64,000 bases of DNA from JAHRVQ01 sp963976815 (GTDB lineage: Bacteria; Pseudomonadota; Gammaproteobacteria; Pseudomonadales; Azotimanducaceae), in contig CAXBLU010000008.1 in NCBI GenBank assembly GCA_963976815.1, forward strand, positions 186,001 through 250,000. Reading direction: 5' to 3'. Below, piece by piece: positions 26,064 to 34,539 of the stretch; the first letter of the stretch is position 1; every line of letters begins with the position of its first letter. The notes beneath the pieces are model-generated. The model saw only the letters and a program-made list of their open reading frames with translations. It was not told the DNA's origin and ran no database searches. A program made the translations under genes and the position numbers.

Positions 26064-27164
26064 TTAATCGTCTCGTTTATCGGGACGATTACGAATCATC
26101 CGAGAGAATTTTTTGTTTGATGCTTTCTTCTGCAGCTTTGCATTAATACTCTGCTGTTCTGCTAGAAATGCGAGTTCTTTTAGGTACTTGCCATAGCTGT
26201 CCCAACGTTCTTCAGACAGGGTTCCCTTTTTAATGCCGGACTGAATCGCGCAGCCAGGCTCCGATTGATGCTTGCAGTCGGTGAATTTACAGTGGGCCGC
26301 CAGTTCCTCAACATCCTCAAAAGTTGTCGCAAGATACTGCTCTTCTGACCAGATTTGCAGTTCTCTCATACCAGGAGTGTCAATAATTAATCCGCCTCCT
26401 GGGATTGGACATAGTTCCCTATGGGTTGTTGTATGTCGCCCTTTGCTGTCGGTGTCCCTGACTGCACCGGTCTTAAAATGCTCATAGCCAAGTAACGAGT
26501 TAATCAAAGTGGATTTACCCACGCCGGAAGAACCGAGAACTGCAATGGTGGTTCCCTCGGAGATGTAACTCTTCAGAGATTGAATACCATCCTCGCTTAG
26601 TGCGGAGATCACATGCACAGGCGTACCAGCTGCAACTTCCCGTACTTGATCAAGAAAGGGACTCTGATCCTCACATACATCAGCCTTGTTCAGAACAATA
26701 ACGGGGAGGGCACCACTGGTATTGCACAGGAACAGGTAGCGCTCAATTCTTTGGACATTAAAGTTGTCGTCCAGACCAGTGACAATAAACACCGTATCAA
26801 TATTGGCCGCCACAACCTGTTCATAGAATTTTTCACCCGCCTGTTTGCGACTAAATTTTGTCGCTCGATCAAGCATGGATTGGATGATGTATTCATCACC
26901 GTGCTCCTGTGCTTGGACAAGCACCCAGTCACCTACCGTTGGTAGGTCAGCCTTGCTGGATTCAAGTCTGGCTTTACCCTGCAGAATACCCACCATGGGA
27001 CCCTGTTCTGACATTAAGTGATACCGGCCGAGATCCTGACGAATCACCCGGGCGGGAATACTGTCATCATCAATGGCGATTTGTTGCTGGAAGAAGTTAT
27101 TCCAACCTAGTTGTCGTAGTGATAGCTGCTGAAATGCGAGCTCAGTTTCATTAAGTTCCGTCAA
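26064..27164 (-). CDS. rsgA: RsgA, ribosome small-subunit-dependent GTPase
   Basis: This 366-aa protein is a circularly permuted GTPase. After an OB-fold domain come NKAD (G4), then GSSGVGKST (G1) and DTPGMRE (G3), in the order expected for RsgA/YjeQ. A C-terminal zinc-binding knuckle reads CKFTDCKHQSEPGC. RsgA assists late 30S subunit maturation and release of RbfA. The tail is Lys/Arg-rich. Stand-alone gene on the minus strand, convergent with the TonB operon. Confidence 0.92.
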   Translation of the reverse strand: MTELNETELAFQQLSLRQLGWNNFFQQQIAIDDDSIPARVIRQDLGRYHLMSEQGPMVGILQGKARLESSKADLPTVGDWVLVQAQEHGDEYIIQSMLDRATKFSRKQAGEKFYEQVVAANIDTVFIVTGLDDNFNVQRIERYLFLCNTSGALPVIVLNKADVCEDQSPFLDQVREVAAGTPVHVISALSEDGIQSLKSYISEGTTIAVLGSSGVGKSTLINSLLGYEHFKTGAVRDTDSKGRHTTTHRELCPIPGGGLIIDTPGMRELQIWSEEQYLATTFEDVEELAAHCKFTDCKHQSEPGCAIQSGIKKGTLSEERWDSYGKYLKELAFLAEQQSINAKLQKKASNKKFSRMIRNRPDKRDD

Positions 27165-27347
27165 CGGTTTTACCTTTTGTAAATAAGAGCGATAAGGAAA
27201 TGCGCTCGGAGTCGACGTGATAAATCTTACTAATTACAGGCAGGTCGAACCGGCGCGATAGCGATATTTGTCATGAATACATTCATAAAACTGCTAGCCT
27301 CCGGTTGAAATAAGAATTGATATAAGGAATGCATGAACCTTAGCGAT

Positions 27348-28853
27348 TTAGGCGGGCTCTCGCAACTGCTTTTGTGGCACTAGCATCCGCAACAGGGGGC
27401 TGCTAATAACCAGAATCGTGATAACAACCAAAACAATGGTCAGAGGGCGGTCCCATAGGAAAGACCAGCTACCGTCGGATAATGTCATCGCACGGCGTAA
27501 GTTATCCTCAAGCATACCGCCAAGAATAAAACCGAGTAACAAAGGCGCCATCGGAAACGTCATCAACCTTAGAATCACCGCAGCCACGGCGATTGCCAGC
27601 ATCAGTTGGATATCAAAACTATTAAAGGACACCAAATACACGCCCATCACCGAGAAGAACATAATTAACGGCACCAGAAGCGGCCGGGGTAACAACAGTA
27701 AACGGGCAATTTGGGGAATAAGGGGTAGGTTTAAAATTAGCAAAATAAGATTGCCAAAATACATGGAGACAATAACTGACCAAAATACCTCCGGTGCATC
27801 AATAAACAACCGCGGCCCCGGCTGTACACCGTAGGCGATTAGAGCCCCTAACAAGATTGCTGTAGTCCCAGAGCCTGGTATTCCGAGCGTCAGAAGTGGC
27901 ACAAAACTGCCGGTGCAGGCAGCGTTATTAGCAGCTTCCGGTGCCGCTAGCCCCGCGAGACTACCTTTGCCGAACTGTTTTTGTTCCTCAGGTTTAACCA
28001 GGTTCCGCTCCATTCCATAGGCAAGGAAAGACGCGATTGTGGCCCCGGCACCCGGCAAGGTGCCAATGAAAAATCCCAACACAGATGAGCGGCCTACACT
28101 TGGTACAATCCGACTCACATCGTCTCGTGTTAAGGCTAGATCTTTGTATTGAGGGATTTGAGTTTTGGTATTCGGTACAGGTTTTAACACCATCATAAAA
28201 GCCTCAGCCAATGCGAAGGTGGCCATTGCTAGGAGTAAAAAACTGATACCGTCGATCAAATCCATGCGGCCAAATGTGAATCTTTGTACACCCGCCGAAA
28301 GATCTGTGCCTACTGTAGATAACATCAGTCCGACGATAGTCATAAGGATTGCTTTTAAGTAATCACCTTTGCTGGAGAATGCTGCAACCAATGCGAGTCC
28401 TAACAGCATAAGCACAAAATAATCCGCTGATTGAAACGACAACGACAGTTCCGCCAGCGAGGGTGCCGCTAGCACTAGAAAAATAGCCGCAATAGTTCCT
28501 CCAGCAAATGAAGCGTAAGCGGCAACCGCAAGCGCTTTACCGGCCTTTCCCTGTTGGCTGAGGGGATATCCATCAAACGCAGTTGCGACGGTTCCCGCAA
28601 CGCCCGGTGCGTTAATCAAAATCGAGGAGGTGGATCCACCAAAAATTGCGCCGTAGTAAACGCCGGCCAAGAGAATCATGCCGCTGGCAGGATTAAATCC
28701 ATAGGTGACCGGGATCATCAAGGCGATCGCAGAGATGGGACCGAGTCCTGGCAACATGCCGATGAATGTACCCGCAGCACATCCAGCGAGTACCAGTGCC
28801 AGGTTATGAAGTGTGAGTACGGTTGTTAGTCCGAGTAGTATCCCGTCGATCAT
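27348..28853 (-). CDS. tctA: TctA, tripartite tricarboxylate transporter large membrane subunit
   Basis: This 501-aa protein has about 12 membrane helices. Family segments include GMLPGLGPISAIALMIP (about residues 33-49), YGAIFGGSTSSILINAPG, GTLPGAGATIASFLAYG and GIPGSGTTAILLGAL. TctA is the channel of the TTT family, which imports organic acids delivered by a periplasmic binding protein (TctC). It overlaps tctB by 4 nt (ATGA). Confidence 0.93.
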   Translation of the reverse strand: MIDGILLGLTTVLTLHNLALVLAGCAAGTFIGMLPGLGPISAIALMIPVTYGFNPASGMILLAGVYYGAIFGGSTSSILINAPGVAGTVATAFDGYPLSQQGKAGKALAVAAYASFAGGTIAAIFLVLAAPSLAELSLSFQSADYFVLMLLGLALVAAFSSKGDYLKAILMTIVGLMLSTVGTDLSAGVQRFTFGRMDLIDGISFLLLAMATFALAEAFMMVLKPVPNTKTQIPQYKDLALTRDDVSRIVPSVGRSSVLGFFIGTLPGAGATIASFLAYGMERNLVKPEEQKQFGKGSLAGLAAPEAANNAACTGSFVPLLTLGIPGSGTTAILLGALIAYGVQPGPRLFIDAPEVFWSVIVSMYFGNLILLILNLPLIPQIARLLLLPRPLLVPLIMFFSVMGVYLVSFNSFDIQLMLAIAVAAVILRLMTFPMAPLLLGFILGGMLEDNLRRAMTLSDGSWSFLWDRPLTIVLVVITILVISSPLLRMLVPQKQLREPA

Positions 28854-29347
28854 GACCCAGCCCAGTTCAAGCCCAACTCCTGAAATAGTTCAAGAAATAA
28901 TTCACCGGGACTCAGATAAATACCGAGTAGGTCCATAATCAGCCAAAACGATGCTGATACCCCAACGGATATCAGTGCAATCCGCCATGGACGTTGTTCA
29001 CCCAGGACCAAAAAGCCTGCGGCCAAAAGCACCGTGGTCGCCACAAAAAAGCCTACCAGGTTAATCACCAGGCCATAGAGACTTAACAGGGCTAGCAGCA
29101 AAATCGCTGGCAGGTAATTGAGTTGACGGAACTCGGACCAATCAAACCCAGGTGAGGGTAGAACCACCAACAGTAGTGAGACAATGGCGCAACCCACACC
29201 CAATAGATAGGGGAGGGAACGTGCGTTAAACGGCTCCTGTTCACCCCAATAGTCCAGCGGAATACCCTGGGCTGTATAGAGATAAGCCAGACTCAAAATA
29301 AAGAAGAATCCACCGACCAGACGCAGATTGTTTATCACCGGTTTCAT
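28850..29347 (-). CDS. tctB: TctB, tripartite tricarboxylate transporter small membrane subunit
   Basis: The 165-aa product has four hydrophobic segments, including FFILSLAYLYTA at residues 15-26 and ILLLALLSLYGLVINLVGFFVATTVLL near the middle, with the weakly conserved TctB layout. It is the small membrane partner of TctA. Its stop overlaps the tctA ATG. A 103-nt gap separates it from tctC upstream. Confidence 0.85.
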   Translation of the reverse strand: MKPVINNLRLVGGFFFILSLAYLYTAQGIPLDYWGEQEPFNARSLPYLLGVGCAIVSLLLVVLPSPGFDWSEFRQLNYLPAILLLALLSLYGLVINLVGFFVATTVLLAAGFLVLGEQRPWRIALISVGVSASFWLIMDLLGIYLSPGELFLELFQELGLNWAGS

Positions 29348-29450
29348 AGCAATGCGTTCATGCAGACGGATTTACGATAGGGTTTTGTTGTCATGTCATG
29401 GATCTATGTGAGGAGATTGATGATTTGTTGAGTTTGGCTATTGGGTTCTG

Positions 29451-30437
29451 CTATGACGGTCGCAGAAAACCCAATTTTGTCATCAAACTTTTAATGTCTG
29501 TTTCCTGTTGTTCCAGGAACTGATAAAAGTCTTGACCCTCGTGATGTAGCAACGACCAACCGTTGCGACGTCGTATCTCTTCAAACTCTTTGGTTGCAAC
29601 AACCTGTCGGATGGTAGAACGCATCTTCGCATATTGTTCTTCAGCTAGTCCCGGTGTGGCAAAAAATCCCCGCCAGTTTGCAAATGACAGAGGGTAACCT
29701 TGTTCTGTTAGGGTAGGTGTATCGGGTAGTTCTGGCAATCGATGCGGGGCTGTGATGGCGATGATTCTAATCTCTCCAGCCCTGGCCATATCAATAGCCT
29801 CACTCAACCCAGTTGTTAGGATTTGAGTTTCACCTGTCAATAACCCCGCCATGGCTTTCCCACCACCGTCATAGGGTACATAGGTGAGTGCTCGAGGTTC
29901 CGCACCGCCGAGTTCAAATGCACGGGCTAAAATAAAATGGTCAGTACTGCCCCTAACGGAACCTCCAGAGGCTTTGATTGACTTTGGGTTCTCATTGAAT
30001 CGCCTTGTTGCATCAGAAAAATCCTGAATAGGGGAATCCTTTAACACCGCAAAACAACTGTAATCCGCAATCACGCTGGCTATTGGTTCCAAATCTCGAA
30101 ATGACTGAGGAAATATTTTCTGTAGCGATCGAACCACAATCGGAGTTGAATTAATCAGTAGCGTGTTCTGTTGCCGCTGTCCCGTCTCAATAAGTTTAGC
30201 TATGGCCCGTCCGCCACCACCGCCACTTAAGTTCTCATAAGAAACATCGGTGACAAGGTTCGATTTGGTTAATGCCTCACCGACTCCTCGTGCCGTTCCA
30301 TCCCAACCGCCTCCAGGTCCTGCGGGAATTAAGAAGTGAACCTCGTCAAGTATTTGAGCGTCGTCCGAAGCACATAGGTGAGTCGCAAGAAATAATAAAG
30401 ATCCTGCGATCAATGTTCTGATTAAGCTATAAGTCAT
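29451..30437 (-). CDS. tctC: TctC/Bug-type periplasmic binding protein
   Basis: This 328-aa protein has a signal peptide ending near LCASDDA and the Bug/TctC hallmarks: PAGPGGGWDGTARG in the first ligand loop, GGGGGRAIAKL, and VPYDGGGKAMAGLLTGE. It should capture a carboxylate in the periplasm for TctAB. The substrate cannot be read from sequence. The SMP-30 gene is immediately upstream (1-nt gap), suggesting that the ligand or its lactone is processed by that enzyme. Confidence 0.9.
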   Translation of the reverse strand: MTYSLIRTLIAGSLLFLATHLCASDDAQILDEVHFLIPAGPGGGWDGTARGVGEALTKSNLVTDVSYENLSGGGGGRAIAKLIETGQRQQNTLLINSTPIVVRSLQKIFPQSFRDLEPIASVIADYSCFAVLKDSPIQDFSDATRRFNENPKSIKASGGSVRGSTDHFILARAFELGGAEPRALTYVPYDGGGKAMAGLLTGETQILTTGLSEAIDMARAGEIRIIAITAPHRLPELPDTPTLTEQGYPLSFANWRGFFATPGLAEEQYAKMRSTIRQVVATKEFEEIRRRNGWSLLHHEGQDFYQFLEQQETDIKSLMTKLGFLRPS

Positions 30438-30438
30438 A

Positions 30439-31341
30439 TTAAGTATTCAGAAAGTTTAGGGGTAATCCAGGTGTTTCCCATTCACAACTGACCAACTTGC
30501 CGGTTGTGGAGAGAGTGATATATGCCGTCTTGAGATCAGGTCCACCGAAACATATATTAGTCGTTAGTATATCTTCCATCGGTACAAACCTGACGCCCTG
30601 GCCATCGGGACTATGAATGGTAATCCCGCCATTGATCAACGTCGCAACACAGATATTACCTTCTCCATCAACCGCGAGGGAATCAAACATATGGTAGTCC
30701 GGCATTTGCGCCATCATTGCTCGTTCACCGGAGAGTTTGCCGGGAGCGTCGATGTTATAAGCCCAGAGTCTTCCGGTAGGGGTTTCAGCGACATAGAGTT
30801 TTGTCTCATCGGGAGACAGCCCAATACCGTTAGGTGCTTCAAGGGGGAAAATTACCTCAGCAATGGATTTGCCGTCAGCCGTAGCATAAAAAACACCCGT
30901 TCGATCACGATCTCGTGGTCTGTTTTTGCCATGATCCGTAAACCAGAAACCACCTTCACGATCAAAAACAATATCGTTTGGGCCGCGAAGCGGGTTCCCA
31001 TTACATTTGGTATATAGCACTTCGACCTTACCGGTTTTGAGGTCAACCGCTTCAATTCTACCGCCCGAATAGTTCTCTGGCTGGTTACCGGGGTACAACT
31101 TGTTGTCGCTCTGGTGCCACTCGAACCCACCGTTATTGCAAATGTAGCAACGACCATCGGGACCAATTGCTGCACCATTGGGCCCGCCACCGAGGTCGGC
31201 GACCACCGAAACATTTCCGTCAGCGTCCACTCGCGATAGAGTGCCTCGTTTTATTTCCACCAGAAGTACCGATCCATCGGGCATAGCTATTGGACCCTCG
31301 GGGAACTCCAGGCCCGTGGCAATTTCCTTAACAACTAACAT
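30439..31341 (-). CDS. SMP-30/gluconolactonase/LRE family protein
   Basis: This 300-aa six-bladed beta-propeller has the family metal-site segments: EFPEGP-type Glu near residue 14 (LEFPEGPIAM), RGPNDIVFDREGGFWFTDHG, APNGIGLSPDETKLYVAET and DSLAVDGEGNICVA. These enzymes hydrolyse sugar-acid or other lactones using a divalent metal. It is the first gene of the tctCBA run and lies divergent from the PhyH gene, so a lactone-acid import and use pathway is a plausible theme. Confidence 0.85.
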   Translation of the reverse strand: MLVVKEIATGLEFPEGPIAMPDGSVLLVEIKRGTLSRVDADGNVSVVADLGGGPNGAAIGPDGRCYICNNGGFEWHQSDNKLYPGNQPENYSGGRIEAVDLKTGKVEVLYTKCNGNPLRGPNDIVFDREGGFWFTDHGKNRPRDRDRTGVFYATADGKSIAEVIFPLEAPNGIGLSPDETKLYVAETPTGRLWAYNIDAPGKLSGERAMMAQMPDYHMFDSLAVDGEGNICVATLINGGITIHSPDGQGVRFVPMEDILTTNICFGGPDLKTAYITLSTTGKLVSCEWETPGLPLNFLNT

Positions 31342-31405
31342 GTGACACTCTTGTGTTAAATCAGAGCACCTACTATAAAGAACCTCAGTTCAGTTGGAAA
31401 ATGTC

Positions 31406-32221
31406 ATGCACTTAGAACCTAATCCCCAGAGCGCTGGATTTATCTGGCGAGATAAGTCTCCGGTGTCAGATCTGCTTAATCACGAGCAAATGTCACAATG
31501 GAATGCTAGTGGATATCTGCTGCTTAAGGGCGTTTTACCCCTGGCCATCGTCCAGAGTGTGGAGCAACACATCGATCCGTTAGAAGCCGAACATGAAGCT
31601 GCATTGCTTGCGCGGGGTGGTAGCTTCGGAATATCAACTGCACACGCGTTAACGTTTTCTACCCACCTGGTAAAACGTTCAGAGGAATTGAAAGCCTTTT
31701 CTCGTCATCCAGTACTGGCGGATCTCTGTCATAACTTACTCGGACCAAATGCTCGTCTGTATTGGGATCAGGCGGTCTACAAAAAGCCTGGGAATCCAGA
31801 GGAATTTCCCTGGCATCAAGATAACGGATACACCTTCGTTGAGCCCCAGGACTATTTGACCTGTTGGATTCCATTAACCTCTGCGACTTTGGATAACGGT
31901 TGTCCCTGGGTGATTCCAGAAGTCCATAAGCAAGGCACTTTCCGGCATAAGATCACGCCCCTGGGATATCAGTGTGCAGAAACCCCTGAAGATGCTGTTG
32001 CAGTCACCGCGGAACCTGGAGATATTGTTGCCTTTTCATCTCTGACACCCCATAGAACGGGACCCAATCTTACCCAGCAGACACGCAAGGCATATATTAT
32101 TCAATATGCTCACGATGGTTCTGATGTTGTTTCCCCCCATGGAACAAGAACCCCGCAGCAGGACCCTGATCGTCAGTATCCTGTGCTTCGAGACGGTCAT
32201 GTCGTTAGTTGCGACGATTAG
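31406..32221 (+). CDS. Phytanoyl-CoA dioxygenase (PhyH) family protein
   Basis: A 271-aa Fe(II)/2-oxoglutarate oxygenase. The metal triad is visible as WHQDNGY (His and Asp, two residues apart) and the distal LTPHRTGPN, with an Arg nearby for 2-oxoglutarate. ATG 31406 is preferred over a TTG at 31394. It diverges from the SMP-30-tct operon with a 64-nt shared promoter region, so it may act on the same substrate class. The substrate is unknown. Confidence 0.85.
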   Translation: MHLEPNPQSAGFIWRDKSPVSDLLNHEQMSQWNASGYLLLKGVLPLAIVQSVEQHIDPLEAEHEAALLARGGSFGISTAHALTFSTHLVKRSEELKAFSRHPVLADLCHNLLGPNARLYWDQAVYKKPGNPEEFPWHQDNGYTFVEPQDYLTCWIPLTSATLDNGCPWVIPEVHKQGTFRHKITPLGYQCAETPEDAVAVTAEPGDIVAFSSLTPHRTGPNLTQQTRKAYIIQYAHDGSDVVSPHGTRTPQQDPDRQYPVLRDGHVVSCDD

Positions 32222-32366
32222 ACTCCGGCGTTATGATGAGTGCGAAACCCACACAGAGAGTACTTCGATGTTGAAGCTAGTTAGATAAGCGCCGTTTCGG
32301 AGCCTTAATCTAAAGTTACCCGTTAGATTCTGCCCTAATCGTAATCTGTTGTTCCAAATAGATGCC

Positions 32367-32436
32367 CTAGACACCCTAGACAAATGTTCTAGACAAATGT
32401 TCTAGACAAATGTTCTAAACAAGTGCTCTCGACAGT
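32367..32436. repeat. 13-bp tandem repeat in a gene-poor spacer
   Basis: CTAGACAAATGTT units repeat with a 13-bp period (perfect at 32376-32388, 32389-32401 and 32402-32414) with diverged copies on each side. The 379-nt spacer 32222-32600 has no recognisable long gene. Besides this array it holds only the strong Shine-Dalgarno at 32523. Confidence 0.85.
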
Positions 32437-32522
32437 TGATGATTAAGGCGAGTTTCAGCCAGAAGATGCTTTAGTTCCTCCGTTTCGGCTTGACCCCGTC
32501 GATCTTCATGATCGCTTCAAGT

Positions 32523-32546
32523 AGGAGGAATCTGACAATGCGATAA
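32523..32546 (+). other. Strong ribosome-binding site with a two-codon ORF
   Basis: AGGAGGA (32523-32529) is followed after 8 nt by ATG CGA TAA (32538-32546). The spacing and match to the anti-Shine-Dalgarno are ideal, yet the frame encodes only Met-Arg. It lies 54 nt upstream of the 37-aa basic ORF. It might be a regulatory minigene in that gene's leader or the remnant of a lost gene. Confidence 0.45.
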
Positions 32547-32600
32547 AAACCGTTTGATTTGCGAACAAAACCAACTAAATCACTATTGAGGTGCAAACGA

Positions 32601-32714
32601 ATGGCAAAAGGTAAAGACAAACAAAAAGTTAACGACCGTACAAAGGCCACAAAATCCTTAAAAGAAAAGCGCAAGGACAAAAAGGCCAAACAAGCGGTTA
32701 AACATGATCGCTAA
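32601..32714 (+). CDS. Small highly basic protein (37 aa)
   Basis: ATG 32601 is preceded by GAGGTG at 7-nt spacing. The product begins MAKGKDKQKV and is very rich in Lys/Arg with few hydrophobic residues (for example SLKEKRKDKKAKQ). It resembles small ribosome-associated or nucleic-acid-binding proteins in composition, but I recognise no family. The strong start site, intact frame and following hairpin (32767-32788) favour a real gene. No homology evidence is available here. Confidence 0.6.
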   Translation: MAKGKDKQKVNDRTKATKSLKEKRKDKKAKQAVKHDR

Positions 32715-32720
32715 TTTGTA

Positions 32721-32771
32721 AACCTGAACCTGAATCTGAACCTAGGTCAAAGGACGAAGGACGAAGGACGG
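32721..32771. repeat. Short 6-bp and 7-bp repeats
   Basis: Four near-copies of AACCTG (32721-32743) and three copies of AGGACGA (32751-32771) follow the small basic gene directly. They are non-coding and lead straight into the hairpin at 32767. Confidence 0.65.
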
Positions 32772-32795
32772 GTACATCAGTACCCGTCACTTTGA
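32767..32795 (+). terminator. Hairpin after the small basic gene, possible terminator
   Basis: A perfect 9-bp stem GACGGGTAC / GTACCCGTC with an ATCA loop is followed by ACTTTGAACTTT rather than a clean T-run. It fits a weak intrinsic terminator for the plus-strand 37-aa gene. On the minus strand, where serC ends at 32847, there is no T-run. Confidence 0.5.
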
Positions 32796-32846
32796 ACTTT
32801 AAATCTTGAACTACCAGCTTCCGGCTCTCGACTTCAAGCTATTATC

Positions 32847-33998
32847 CTACGCGTGACGTGCTTCATGGTAGGCCCAGTCAAGCCAGGGTAGAAGGGCTGC
32901 AATATTTTCCGATTCGACGGTACCACCACCCCATATACGAAAACCTGCAGGGGCATCCCGGTAGGAACCAATGTCGTAACCGACGGATTCTTTTGCCAGT
33001 GCGCTAACAATCCCCTTCACCAAACTAGCCTTATTGTCATCGTCCAGGGACAGGAACCAATCGTCTTTTATCCCAATACATATCGATGTTGAAGAACGGT
33101 TCTCAGGGTCAGCACAGAGAAAATCTGCCCAACTCGAGCGCTCAATCCAGTCGCTTATGATGGCTAAGTTCGTTTCACTACGTTGAATAAGGGCTGGTAG
33201 CCCGCCAATTGAATCGGCCCAATCCAGAGCATCCAACTGGTCCTCGACAGCCAACATAGAAGGGGTGTTGATTGTTGCACCGACAAAGATGTCTTCGATG
33301 AGCTTGCCGCCTTTGGTTAATCGAAAAATTTTCGGCAGCGGCCAGCTGGGGGTAAAGGATTCTAATCTCGCAACAGCTCTTGGAGAAAGCGCAATCATGC
33401 CCTGACCAGCTTCGCCGCCGAGAACTTTTTGCCAGGACCAGGTCACAACGTCGAGTTTGGTAAAGTCGACATCCATGGCAAATACTGCAGAAGTGGCATC
33501 ACAGAAGGTCAGGCCTTTGCGATCGGCTGGAATCCAACCTGCATTAGGGACCCGTACACCGGATGTTGTGCCATTCCAAGTGAAAATCACATCGCGGTCA
33601 AAATCTACTCTGGTCAGGTCCGGTAATTCACCATAGGGTGCAGAAATATCCCGAAGATCCTCTAGCTTTAACTGCTTTTGAATGTCGGTCCGCCAACCCT
33701 GACCAAAACTTTCCCAGGAGAGAACATCTATCCCACGCTCACCAAGCATCGTCCACATTGCCATTTCGAATGCACCGGTATCGGAGCCCGGTACAATACC
33801 TAATCGATAATCTTCCGGGATGCCGAGCATGGCTTTGCTTCGATCAATCACTGCCTTTAGTTTGGCCTTTTCAGCACTGGCACGATGAGAGCGCCCAAGG
33901 CTTGATGTATCTAAAGCGGCCAGGGACCAACCCGGACGTTTAGTGGTAGGGCCGGAGGAAAAGCATGGGTTCGCCGGTTTATTGGTCGGTTTGTTCAT
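32847..33998 (-). CDS. serC: Phosphoserine aminotransferase
   Basis: This 383-aa fold-type I PLP enzyme converts 3-phosphohydroxypyruvate to phosphoserine. The N-terminal SSGPTTKRPGWSL, LGIVPGSDTGAFEMAMW and the PLP Lys191 in TWSWQKVLGG identify the SerC class found in archaea and many Alphaproteobacteria rather than the E. coli form. The frame extends to 34079, but the ATG at 33998 gives the family's normal N-terminus. It lies alone on its strand, without serA. Final step (phosphatase) could be ThrH at 53416. Confidence 0.88.
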   Translation of the reverse strand: MNKPTNKPANPCFSSGPTTKRPGWSLAALDTSSLGRSHRASAEKAKLKAVIDRSKAMLGIPEDYRLGIVPGSDTGAFEMAMWTMLGERGIDVLSWESFGQGWRTDIQKQLKLEDLRDISAPYGELPDLTRVDFDRDVIFTWNGTTSGVRVPNAGWIPADRKGLTFCDATSAVFAMDVDFTKLDVVTWSWQKVLGGEAGQGMIALSPRAVARLESFTPSWPLPKIFRLTKGGKLIEDIFVGATINTPSMLAVEDQLDALDWADSIGGLPALIQRSETNLAIISDWIERSSWADFLCADPENRSSTSICIGIKDDWFLSLDDDNKASLVKGIVSALAKESVGYDIGSYRDAPAGFRIWGGGTVESENIAALLPWLDWAYHEARHA

Positions 33999-34187
33999 AG
34001 GTTGCTCATAATCCATCAGGTCAGGAAAGCGACGTACATTACCCGAACTGCTAGCCAGTGACCAAGGAATAAGATTCATCCCACGGATGGCTAAAACTCA
34101 TGGAGAAATGCCTCTGTGTGGGCTCGCTTGCATCCATCGACTACCGTATATTCCAAATCTCATATCATTTCTGCCAGAGGGTGCCCA

Positions 34188-34529
34188 ATGACTGACACCT
34201 CGGGTTTCCAGATTCGTCTGGACCACATTAATTTACCCGCCAGGAAACCCGAATGGTTGGCGGAATGGTACGCAGAAACATTTGGCTTTCAGGCTCAGAA
34301 TGGCTTTGTGCTGGGCGCCGGTGCTGTGATCGTCTTTGAAATTGGCGAACCACTCATTCGACCAGGTAGGGTGCAGTTCGGGTTTCGTTGTACCTCAAAA
34401 GCTCAGGTTGTTGATTGGGCTGACAAGTTAGATGTAGTGTTAGAAAACGAGTCTGTTTATTGTGGTTTCAAAGCGACCGATCCCGAAGGGTATGTTTTTG
34501 AAGTCTATTGGGAATCCACTCCGGAGTAA
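34188..34529 (+). CDS. VOC (glyoxalase/bleomycin resistance) family protein
   Basis: The 113-aa single-domain vicinal oxygen chelate protein starts LDHINLPARKPEWLAEWYAETFGF and ends in DPEGYVFEVYWES, the usual beta-alpha-beta modules with a C-terminal Glu ligand. AGAGGG precedes ATG 34188 by 7 nt; the longer frame back to 34116 has no such support. The substrate is unknown. The following transporter gene begins only 10 nt later, so they are likely co-transcribed. Confidence 0.75.
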   Translation: MTDTSGFQIRLDHINLPARKPEWLAEWYAETFGFQAQNGFVLGAGAVIVFEIGEPLIRPGRVQFGFRCTSKAQVVDWADKLDVVLENESVYCGFKATDPEGYVFEVYWESTPE

Positions 34530-34539
34530 TGGCGTCAGC

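Noticed and set aside
32471..32689. 72-codon minus-strand ORF MAFLSLRF...
   Set aside because: It is antisense to the better supported 37-aa gene and to the strong plus-strand ribosome site; its hydrophobic, Leu/Phe-rich composition is what the reverse complement of Lys-rich codons gives.
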